DNA from: Methylomusa anaerophila
GTDB taxonomy: Bacteria > Bacillota > Negativicutes > Sporomusales > Sporomusaceae
Length of the DNA stretch: 64,000 nucleotides
NCBI RefSeq assembly: GCF_003966895.1
Contig: NZ_AP018449.1
Coordinates: forward strand, 2,931,501 to 2,995,500
Direction: 5' to 3'
Below are positions 56,970 to 64,000 of this stretch, one piece after another. Both the position numbers and the translations under genes were made by a program. The stretch's first letter is position 1; every line of letters starts with the position of its first letter. The notes beneath the pieces were generated by a model, which ran no database searches, was not told the origin of the DNA, and saw only the letters and a program-made list of their open reading frames with translations.

Positions 56970-58673
56970 ATGCGGATCAAGCAGGTAGCAGTAGGTACAC
57001 TCTTAAGCCTTTCTCTTACGGGTTGGGCAGTGCTTGCTGCCTTTGCTCAAGCGCCAGACGCGGGCAAGATCGGCCAAAGCGTCAAACAAGCCCCGCCTAA
57101 CTTGCCCTTATCTCCGCCGGCTAAACTGGATATTTCACCAACCGAAGAACAAGTCTCCGATACTACAAGTGAAAACGAATTAACCGTGATAACTGTGCGA
57201 GGTTTTCATATTGCCGGCCAGACGGTTTATAGTGAGAAAGAACTGTTGGCTCTGGTTAAAGAGGCCGTTGGCCAGGAACTGACACTGCAAGACTTGCACA
57301 ACGTAGCGGCGCGCATTACTAAATATTACCGGCGGCACGGCTATCTGGTTGCAGCAGCCTATATACCGGCGCAGGATGTTACCGATGGGATTGTCCGGAT
57401 TGATATCAGGGAAGGCAGGTATGGAAAAATCCAATTCAGCGGCGACTTGCCTGTATCAGAGCAAACCATCAGGCGTGCTTTGGGAGTAAAGAGCGGTCAA
57501 ATTATTGCCGAAAACGCTTTAGAGCGTGGTATGCTAAGCTTAAACGACATACCGGGCCTAACGGCGCGAGGAACATTAACCGTAGGCGACACAACCGGAA
57601 CCTCGGACCTAATTATCAAGATTCAAAAAGCCAGGACAGTTAGCGGCAGTCTGACAGTTAATAATTTTGCTAACAGTTTTACAGGCAAAAATCAACTTAG
57701 TTTCAATACGAATTTTTATAACCTTAGCGGCAGCGGTGATCTTGCCGCAATTAGGGGCGATGCCACAGGCCCCGGACTAACGAACGGTAAAATATCATAC
57801 ACTGCGCCGGGCGGCATTCCCGGGCTTAGCTTTGGAGCGGCGTATGCCCGTATGCATTACAAATTGGGCGACGATTTCGCCAGCCTTGATGCCAGTGGTT
57901 ACAGCACATCAACATTACTTTCGGCAAATTACGTTCTTAACCGGTCGCGGGATCACAACCTGTACGCCCAGATTGGCTATGAGGGCAAACGATTACAGGA
58001 CAAAGTTAATGCAAGCGGGACGGTTACGGACAAAAAGGCTGATACAATCACAATAAGCATTACCGGCGACAGCCAGGACAAATTCGCCGGTGGCGGCATT
58101 AGCAGCTATTCACTTGCACATACTTGGGGAAACCTTGATATTATGTCTGCCGATGCCAAAACTAATGATGATATAACCGCCCAAACATCAGGCAGATTCG
58201 AAAAAACCACCCTAAATATCATACGACTTCAACGCATCGCCGACCGGGTGTCTTTATATAGCTGTCTTACCGGTCAGCTAGCCGGCAAAAACCTGGAATC
58301 CTCCGAGAAAATTATCCTGGGCGGGGCGAATGGAGTAAGAGCGTATCCACAGGGCGAAGCATCCGGTGACGAAGGGTATTTAGCAACATGTGAACTCCGC
58401 TATCTTCTCCCGCTACCCCAAGACAAGACCGGTATTTTTCAACTCATTGGGTTTTATGACACCGGTAAAGTTACTTTGAATAAGAACCTTTGGCCTGGTT
58501 ATAGTGGAGTAAATAGCCGTACTCTCGCTGGCGCCGGCGTGGGTTTGCAATATGTAAAACCCGGCCATTATTTCCTCCGGGTTGATTATGCGAAAAAGAT
58601 AGGTCGCGGGGAGGCTCAATCCGATACAGATAAGAACGGCAGGCTTTGGGTTCAAATGATCAACTATTTTTAA
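56970..58673 (+). CDS. TpsB-type outer membrane transporter (ShlB/FhaC/HecB family)
   Basis: A 567-residue two-partner secretion pore. Seen: a signal peptide (RIKQVAVGTLLSLSLTG to AFAQA); a POTRA domain (about 70-150: ITVRGFHIAGQTVYSEKELL); a second POTRA-like part (IRIDIREGRYGKIQFSGD); and a C-terminal 16-strand-type barrel with FhaC-like motifs GGANGVRAYPQGEASGDEGYL and VGLQYVKPGHYFLRVDYAKK. The upstream GTG at 56961 is possible, but AAGGTGA sets the ATG at 56970. It follows tpsA by 91 bases, and its presence shows an outer membrane. Confidence 0.93.
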   Translation: MRIKQVAVGTLLSLSLTGWAVLAAFAQAPDAGKIGQSVKQAPPNLPLSPPAKLDISPTEEQVSDTTSENELTVITVRGFHIAGQTVYSEKELLALVKEAVGQELTLQDLHNVAARITKYYRRHGYLVAAAYIPAQDVTDGIVRIDIREGRYGKIQFSGDLPVSEQTIRRALGVKSGQIIAENALERGMLSLNDIPGLTARGTLTVGDTTGTSDLIIKIQKARTVSGSLTVNNFANSFTGKNQLSFNTNFYNLSGSGDLAAIRGDATGPGLTNGKISYTAPGGIPGLSFGAAYARMHYKLGDDFASLDASGYSTSTLLSANYVLNRSRDHNLYAQIGYEGKRLQDKVNASGTVTDKKADTITISITGDSQDKFAGGGISSYSLAHTWGNLDIMSADAKTNDDITAQTSGRFEKTTLNIIRLQRIADRVSLYSCLTGQLAGKNLESSEKIILGGANGVRAYPQGEASGDEGYLATCELRYLLPLPQDKTGIFQLIGFYDTGKVTLNKNLWPGYSGVNSRTLAGAGVGLQYVKPGHYFLRVDYAKKIGRGEAQSDTDKNGRLWVQMINYF

Positions 58674-58702
58674 GCCGGTGTTGGGGGGAGAAAAAAGTTA
58701 TT

Positions 58703-58733
58703 GGGCCATGCATTCGCATGGCCTAATTGTTCT
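58703..58733 (+). terminator. Probable terminator of the tps operon
   Basis: GGCCATGC, ATTC, GCATGGCC and TAATTGTTCTT. The T-tract is weak. Confidence 0.65.
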
Positions 58734-58748
58734 TATATTTTACGTATT

Positions 58749-59954
58749 TTAGGCATAAATGTGAGCAAGAGTCAGCGGTAGCTCATTGTTTAATCCTTTG
58801 GAGAAAAGCAGTTGATGTATATCCAGGCCTGTTGCCCGGAAGGCGGCGGCAGATCCCTTCAAATAGAGTCCCCACATCCGGACGAACCGGTTGTCGAATT
58901 TCGCCTGAATGTCATCCAGGTGTTGAGAAAAGTTCGTATACCAGTGGTCGAGAGTCATGGCATAATGCATACGCAGGCTTTCGGCGTGGAGCAGATGGAA
59001 ATCATGTTCCGGCAGCTGCCATATGGTCTCCCGCAGGGACGGCACGTAGCCGCCGGGGAATATATATGTTTTCATCCAGGTATTTTCGGGTTTGTCTTCG
59101 GTGGTTTCGGTGATAGTGTGGAGCAGCGATAAGCCGCCGGGCACCAGTAAACGGTTTATTTTATTTAGATATTTCGGTATATTTTCTTTGCCAACATGTT
59201 CGAACATGCCGACACTGACTATTTTATCGAAGCGATATTTCTCTTCATCAAGATCAAGATAATTTATAAGTTGTACGTCCACTTTATCAGTTAGGCCCAG
59301 GGCGGCAATACGTTCCCGCGTTGCCCGGTACTGCTCCTCGCTCAATGTTATACCCAAAGCTTTGGCGTTGTAGGTTTGCGCCGCCTTGATAATCAGCCAG
59401 CCCCAGCCACTGCCGATATCCAATATTGTTTCACCGGGCTGAATGTTTATTTTTTTTAGGATGTGATCTATTTTTTGCAGTTGAGCCTGGTACAAGGAGT
59501 CGGTGGGATGCTTGAAGTAGGCGCAGGAATAGCTCATGGTTTCATCCAGCCATAAAGCGAAAAAATCATTGCCGAGGTCATAGTGATGCTGAATATTGCG
59601 CCTGGCCTGATCTCTGTTATCCGTACCGACAATTGCTTTCAAAGCCTTGGTGACTATTGTTCCCCCTGAAAAAACCGACTGGTTATTCGCCAGTAACAGC
59701 AGTATGTCTTCCAAAGGGCCTTCATAGTCCAGCACTCCGTCCATGTACGCTTCACCCAGAGACAAAACTGGATCATCGAAACGGAGAGTTGAAGCGGGAC
59801 ATTGGTTAAAAAGCAGTTTTACCCTGGGGGCGGTGTCGCCGTAGTCCGACTCTTCGCCATCCCAATACCGGACTCTAAGACCGCCGCGCCGAATTTTTCC
59901 GAACAGTGCCTTGATGATTTGCTTTTGCAAAAACGGTAGTTCACCAATTTTCAT
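58749..59954 (-). CDS. cfa: Cyclopropane-fatty-acyl-phospholipid synthase
   Basis: Transfers a methyl group from S-adenosylmethionine to double bonds of membrane lipids. Seen: 401 residues; an N-terminal lipid-binding part; SAM site LDIGSGWGWLIIKAA; SYSCAYF (catalytic region); FDKIVSVGMFEHVG; and the GGYVPS segment. The GTG at 59966 is in frame, but AGGTGGTGA places the ATG at 59954. Convergent with the tps operon. It helps cells withstand acid, solvent or stationary-phase stress. Confidence 0.94.
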   Translation of the reverse strand: MKIGELPFLQKQIIKALFGKIRRGGLRVRYWDGEESDYGDTAPRVKLLFNQCPASTLRFDDPVLSLGEAYMDGVLDYEGPLEDILLLLANNQSVFSGGTIVTKALKAIVGTDNRDQARRNIQHHYDLGNDFFALWLDETMSYSCAYFKHPTDSLYQAQLQKIDHILKKINIQPGETILDIGSGWGWLIIKAAQTYNAKALGITLSEEQYRATRERIAALGLTDKVDVQLINYLDLDEEKYRFDKIVSVGMFEHVGKENIPKYLNKINRLLVPGGLSLLHTITETTEDKPENTWMKTYIFPGGYVPSLRETIWQLPEHDFHLLHAESLRMHYAMTLDHWYTNFSQHLDDIQAKFDNRFVRMWGLYLKGSAAAFRATGLDIHQLLFSKGLNNELPLTLAHIYA

Positions 59955-60452
59955 ATCTGTCACCACCTAGCCTGTTTTTATATTATTATTATCTTCCTCC
60001 TCAGGAAATCTTTTGTCAACAGTCGGTTGGGGGCACGCAAAGGGGCAAGAATTCGCATCTCTTCGATATTCCATCGTAATGATGCAATAATCTATATTTT
60101 GTCGCAATTTTGAATTATTTCGGCGGCAGGCGCCGGTACAAGTTTTAGCCGATATAACTCACCTGGAGGAACAGTTATATTGATCAGGTGGATTTTCTAT
60201 AATTGTAAGATTAACATAGATTTAATTAATGCTTAACATACCGGTCGCGATATATGGTCCATAATTGAATTATACAAGGTTATTTTTTGCTAATGCCGCC
60301 TGCTTGTTGAGGCGGCATACGTATTTATAGTCCGTTATCGCGGGGATGTTGCCCCAATAAGCGTTGCTTGGCAGGAGGCGGGGAGAGAGGCTATATGAAC
60401 CGCGGAATGCAAAGGTATGGCAGAGGTGCTGCCTAACGGAAAGGAGAATATT
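59955..60452. other. Intergenic region with no gene
   Basis: About 500 bases, mostly AT rich. It contains an imperfect hairpin ATGCCGCC/GGCGGCAT (60293-60318). It carries the divergent promoters of cfa and the 60453 gene, but none could be assigned with confidence. No riboswitch motif was recognised. Confidence 0.5.
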
Positions 60453-61388
60453 ATGCGTGTTAAGGGAATCGCCATTAACGCCGATGCCGGAATGCTGGAC
60501 GGTAATCTGGAGGTTTTAAACAGGGAATTACAATATTTCCGCGATTTGGGTTTTTCTCACGTGGAAATCGCGCCGCATGGGGTTGGGGTAATTTATAACG
60601 GAATCATTAACAGGACCAGAATGGCAGAATTGCTCCAAATACTGTGGCAATATCCTTTCCGGTATGTGGTACACGCACCCAATGCCATGAATCTCATGAA
60701 TATGGATGATGGGGTGACCGAACGAAATTTGTTTGAAGCCACAATTGAGTTCACGACCACAATCGGTGCAGCGGTAATGGTTTATCATGCCGGCCGTTTT
60801 TTACCGGAAGAGAAATTTATGCTGACCGGCCAAGAAATCTTAACTCCTTTAAAACGGGCGGCAATGTGGGAGCGGGAGAAAACGATGCTGTACGAGTTGG
60901 GTGATATTGCCGCTGAACACGGGCTGACGATTGCCGTGGAAAACACCCGGCCGTATTTGGAGGCCAGACACTACTGTTATGGGGAAACGCTCGATCAGCT
61001 GGCGGCAATGATGCGGCAGATCGATCATCCGCAGGTGGGTGTCGCCCTTGATGCCGGGCATGCCTATCTGACTGCTTGCCATTATCAGTATGATTTGCTG
61101 GCCGGGGTTGAAGCCCTGGCGCCTTATGTCCGCCATATCCATTTGCACGATAATTTCGGAAAATGCTGCACATATTTTGCGAAAAAACAACAATATGAAC
61201 TGACGGCAACCGGCCGGGGCGATATGCATATGCCAATCGGCTGGGGAGCCGTACCGGTCCGGGAAATATTGACCCGGTTACCGAATTATCACGGTGTGGT
61301 CACGCTGGAAATACACCCCCGTTACCGGGCATACTACGGGGAAGCGTTGCGCAATACGCAGGAACTGCTGGAATGCATAACAGATTAA
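60453..61388 (+). CDS. Sugar phosphate isomerase/epimerase-like TIM barrel protein
   Basis: A 311-residue protein of the AP-endonuclease-2/xylose-isomerase-like family. Seen: the TIM-barrel metal ligands typical of the family, HAPNAMNLM, VYHAGR, VENTRPY (Glu), VALDAGHAY (Asp, His), HIHLHDNFG (His) and TLEIHPRY (Glu). Substrate unknown. The frame is open upstream, but AAAGGAGAAT places the ATG at 60453. No partner genes adjoin it. Confidence 0.85.
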   Translation: MRVKGIAINADAGMLDGNLEVLNRELQYFRDLGFSHVEIAPHGVGVIYNGIINRTRMAELLQILWQYPFRYVVHAPNAMNLMNMDDGVTERNLFEATIEFTTTIGAAVMVYHAGRFLPEEKFMLTGQEILTPLKRAAMWEREKTMLYELGDIAAEHGLTIAVENTRPYLEARHYCYGETLDQLAAMMRQIDHPQVGVALDAGHAYLTACHYQYDLLAGVEALAPYVRHIHLHDNFGKCCTYFAKKQQYELTATGRGDMHMPIGWGAVPVREILTRLPNYHGVVTLEIHPRYRAYYGEALRNTQELLECITD

Positions 61389-61705
61389 AAAAGCAGAAAT
61401 TCATAAAATGCCAGTCGCAGTGCCGCTCTATTGCCGAGCGGCACATGTATTATCTAAGACGTCCATACTGAAAAAAATCTGGTGTGCCGGTAAAGGAATG
61501 TTTCTAATTACGTCGAACTACAAGACTAATGAAAAATGCTGTCGAACACTCCGGCGCAACGGCGGTTAATAGATATGTATCTTTCTTTAGCGGTTAACCG
61601 GGAGGCGAATGCTGCCAGGCCGATGCGCCGCCGGGTTATAGTCCCTGATATTGGGCTATAGCCGATAGCGTCTTACTATATGATATAGGAGGAGAGAGGA
61701 AGACA
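61389..61705. other. Intergenic region with hairpins upstream of cooS
   Basis: About 317 bases. GTGCCGCT/AGCGGCAC (61420-61443) may end the previous gene, though it has no T-tract. Further on are GGTTAACC and TATAGTCC/GGGCTATA (61637-61660) in a GC-rich block ahead of GGAGGAGAG. This could be a structured cooS leader. No known class was matched. Confidence 0.5.
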
Positions 61706-63643
61706 ATGGAAGCTATGAAAGCAAAAAAAGCTGTGAAAGCAACGGATTGTGCAGTTGGTGAAATGCTTGAAGTCGCCCGGAAACAGGGAATTGAAACTGT
61801 TTGGGACAGATATGCCAGACAAATACCCCAATGCGGGTTCGGCGACAGCGGACTGTGTTGCCGTAATTGTACTCAGGGTCCATGCCGTATTGATCCTTTT
61901 GGCGATGGTCCTGCTGCCGGCGTCTGCGGCATCACGGCCGACTCCATGGTGGCGCGTAATCTGATAAGGGCTATTGCCGCCGGGGCGGCCAGCCATTCCG
62001 GTCATGCCAAGCATCTGGCCCACGTTCTGAAGAAAGTGGCGGCAGGGAAGCTTACAGACTATAGTGTGAAAGACGAAAATAAGCTGAGGGCTGTAGCCAC
62101 CCGCTTAGGCATACCTACGGAAGGAAAGTCGGTTCAAGAACTTGCCGCCGCTGTAGCCAGTGCGGCCCTGGAAGAATTTTCCGAACGGGAGGAACCGCTG
62201 GCGTGGGCCGCTACTACTCTTACTTCTTCCCAAGTTGAGAAACTGGGGGGACTTGGCGTTCTACCCGCAGGGATAGACAGCGCCATTTCGGAAATATTGC
62301 AACGTACCACCCTGGGGGTGGATGCCGATCCGGTCAACCTTTTGCTGGGCGGGGTGAAGGGGGCTGTTGCCGACTTTGCCGGCTGTCACCTGGGAACGGA
62401 TCTGGCCGATATCCTGTTTGGCACGCCAACTCCCGTCTTTTCTGAGGCTAATATGGGCGTGTTGAAAGAAAATGCCGTTAATATTGCTCTTCACGGCCAC
62501 AATCCGGTTGTTTCCGAACTTATTGTGGTTGCCGCCCGACAGGAAGACATTCTGGCCCAAGCCAAGTCCGCCGGGGCGGAAGGAATAAACCTGGTGGGAA
62601 TATGCTGTACCGGCAACGAAGTCTTAATGCGTCAGGGTGTAGCGCCGCTTACTCATTCTCTGTCCCAGGAGATGCCGATCCTGACCGGCGCCCTTGATGC
62701 CATAGTCGTCGATTACCAGTGCGTGTATCCTTCGTTAGCCAACATTGCCGACTGTTATGGCACCAAGTTAATTACCACCATGGATATAGCTAAAATCCCC
62801 GGCGCCGTGCATATGGCGATCGAGGAAGAGCGCGGACTGGAACAAGCGAAGGAAATTATCAAATTGGCTGTAGAACGGTTCAAGGCCCGCAAGGGTGCGC
62901 CAACCTGTATTCCCCAGGTAAAACAAAAAGTAATTGCCGGGTTTTCCACCGAGGCAATTATCGGCGCTTTAAGCAAGCTAAATGCGGCCGATCCCTTGAA
63001 ACCGCTGATCGATAATATTGTTAACGGCAATATTCAGGGCGTGGTGTTATTCGCCGGCTGCAACAACGTAAAAGTTCCCCAGGATGCTAACTTTATCGCT
63101 ATCGTCAAGGAACTGGCCAAACGGGACGTTTTGATGCTGGCTACCGGCTGCGGCGCGGGCGCTTTGGCCCGCCATGGTTTGCTTACGTCAGAAGCAACGA
63201 TGGAGTATGCCGGCCCCGGTCTGAAAGCAGTGTTTACAGCCATTGGCGAGGCTAACGGTCTTGGCGGCCCGCTGCCTCTTGTTTTGCATGTGGGCTCCTG
63301 TGTTGACAATTCCCGCCCGGTGGATATTGCCGTAGCCCTGGCCAATAAACTGGGCGTGGATGTCAATCAACTGCCGGTAGCGGCCAGCGCGCCGGAGTTC
63401 AAAGCGGAAAAAGCGGTAGCAATCGGAACTTGGGCCGTAACTCTCGGTTTGCCTACCCACCTGGGTTTAGTGCCGCCGGTTCTCGGCAGTAAATTGGTCA
63501 CCCGGGTTCTTACCCAGGATATTAAAGATATAACCGGCGGTTACTTCTTAGTTGAGACCGACCCGCTGCTGGCGGCTGAAAAGATCTTCGACGCGCTGCA
63601 GGAACGCCGTCAAAAATTAAATATCGGCACTCGCCGCTGGTAA
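61706..63643 (+). CDS. cooS: Anaerobic carbon monoxide dehydrogenase (CooS type)
   Basis: Ni-Fe enzyme that oxidises CO to CO2, passing electrons to a CooF-like ferredoxin. Seen: 645 residues; cysteine-rich N-terminus for the B and D clusters (CGFGDSGLCCRNCTQGPCRI, AGVCG); C-cluster ligands in CCTGNEVLMRQG, LFAGCNNVK, LATGCGAG and LHVGSCVDNSR, with the conserved His there. The ATG at 61706 follows GGAGGAGAGAGG. The CooF-like gene starts 14 bases after its stop. No acs genes are in view, so a catabolic or redox role cannot be separated from carbon fixation here. Confidence 0.95.
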   Translation: MEAMKAKKAVKATDCAVGEMLEVARKQGIETVWDRYARQIPQCGFGDSGLCCRNCTQGPCRIDPFGDGPAAGVCGITADSMVARNLIRAIAAGAASHSGHAKHLAHVLKKVAAGKLTDYSVKDENKLRAVATRLGIPTEGKSVQELAAAVASAALEEFSEREEPLAWAATTLTSSQVEKLGGLGVLPAGIDSAISEILQRTTLGVDADPVNLLLGGVKGAVADFAGCHLGTDLADILFGTPTPVFSEANMGVLKENAVNIALHGHNPVVSELIVVAARQEDILAQAKSAGAEGINLVGICCTGNEVLMRQGVAPLTHSLSQEMPILTGALDAIVVDYQCVYPSLANIADCYGTKLITTMDIAKIPGAVHMAIEEERGLEQAKEIIKLAVERFKARKGAPTCIPQVKQKVIAGFSTEAIIGALSKLNAADPLKPLIDNIVNGNIQGVVLFAGCNNVKVPQDANFIAIVKELAKRDVLMLATGCGAGALARHGLLTSEATMEYAGPGLKAVFTAIGEANGLGGPLPLVLHVGSCVDNSRPVDIAVALANKLGVDVNQLPVAASAPEFKAEKAVAIGTWAVTLGLPTHLGLVPPVLGSKLVTRVLTQDIKDITGGYFLVETDPLLAAEKIFDALQERRQKLNIGTRRW

Positions 63644-63656
63644 GGGGGGACTAGCC

Positions 63657-64000
63657 ATGCAAAAAGAAATCCTCATCCGTCCTGAACGTTGTATGGGCTG
63701 TCATTCCTGCGAAATAGCCTGCACCGTGGCCCATTCCCCGACTAAAACGCTGGTTGGCGCGCTGCTGACCGATAAGCCGCCCCGCAAACAGATTTACGTC
63801 GAGCAAGTTGACGGCTTTAAAGCACCCATTGCCTGTCGCCATTGTGAGGATGCTCCTTGTGTGGATATCTGCATGACTCACTCGCTGCACCGCACTCCGG
63901 ACGGCAGGGTTACCAACAGTGATCGCTTGAGCAAGTGCCTGGGCTGCTGGATGTGCATCATGGCCTGTCCGTTCGGCGTCATTCGCAAGGACGGCGACGA
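63657..64000 (+). CDS. cooF: CooF-like 4Fe-4S electron transfer protein (partial)
   Basis: N-terminal 114 residues of an iron-sulfur protein, cut by the window end. Seen: ERCMGCHSCEIACTVAH, IACRHCEDAPCVDICM and CLGCWMCIMACPFGV, the four-cluster-type layout of CooF/HycB/DmsB-like subunits. It accepts electrons from CooS. AAGGGGGGA precedes the ATG at 63657. Confidence 0.92.
   Translation, partial: MQKEILIRPERCMGCHSCEIACTVAHSPTKTLVGALLTDKPPRKQIYVEQVDGFKAPIACRHCEDAPCVDICMTHSLHRTPDGRVTNSDRLSKCLGCWMCIMACPFGVIRKDGD

Overview
The window looks like chromosomal DNA from a diderm, spore-former-lineage Firmicute of the Negativicutes (Sporomusa/Pelosinus-like). This is inferred from gene content, not from a database match. 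Low-GC Gram-positive signs are strong AGGAGG-type ribosome binding sites, a T-box leader, a NifI1/NifI2 pair, a split NifV and a clostridial-type FBP aldolase. A two-partner secretion locus (TpsA/TpsB, the latter with POTRA and barrel) requires an outer membrane. A Mo-nitrogenase operon and a CooS carbon monoxide dehydrogenase point to an anaerobic, diazotrophic, probably acetogenic or CO-using lifestyle. Cytochrome bd oxidase, a superoxide reductase and WrbA indicate oxygen tolerance.

Layout. 1-3.1 kb: start of an exported protein on the minus strand, then cydAB. 3.1-6.9 kb: serine T-box and serA, convergent with a class B PBP (PBP2 type). 7.1-9.2 kb: a trypsin-like protease fused to a DRGH nuclease. 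9.2-11.7 kb: a padR/HAAS/DUF4097 envelope cassette and a CarD-like regulator. 12.1-16.9 kb: an ABC-F ATPase, a glucosaminidase and a large histidine kinase. 17.0-21.5 kb: two sigma-54 promoters. One drives a small protein, twin 57-residue ferredoxins, and probably superoxide reductase and WrbA. The other drives a GlgC-like protein with altered catalytic motifs. 21.6-29.1 kb: a signalling island with an NtrB/NtrC-like pair (the RR carries the sigma-54 GAFTGS motif), a REC-PAS-PAS protein, two Rcp1-like response regulators and a second phytochrome-type kinase. 29.2-42.3 kb: a long structured leader RNA followed by nifI1-nifI2-nifH-D-K-X-fdx-E-N-B-anfO-nifV(alpha)-nifV(omega). 42.3-48.5 kb: an accessory or decaying stretch (clpP pseudogene, duplicated gene fragment, FBP aldolase, Lrp regulator, isochorismatase, DUF1648 protein, alpha/beta hydrolase, repeats). 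48.5-52 kb: an STN-VWA exported protein and an APC permease. 52-58.7 kb: a c-di-GMP-I riboswitch controlling a tpsA-tpsB adhesin operon. 58.7-64 kb: cyclopropane fatty acid synthase, a sugar-phosphate isomerase-like protein, cooS and the start of cooF.

How it fits together. The nif operon carries structural genes, cofactor assembly genes and post-translational control in one run ending at a strong terminator. The sigma-54 promoters, their upstream dyads and the only sigma-54 activator in view (23618-25084) lie within 8 kb of one another and suggest a local regulon for electron transfer, oxygen defence and glycogen metabolism. Cyclic di-GMP probably controls surface adhesion through the riboswitch. 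The most novel candidates are the nif leader RNA, the cysteine-deficient twin ferredoxins under sigma-54, the protease-nuclease fusion, the riboswitch-controlled TPS adhesin and two families of palindromic repeats.
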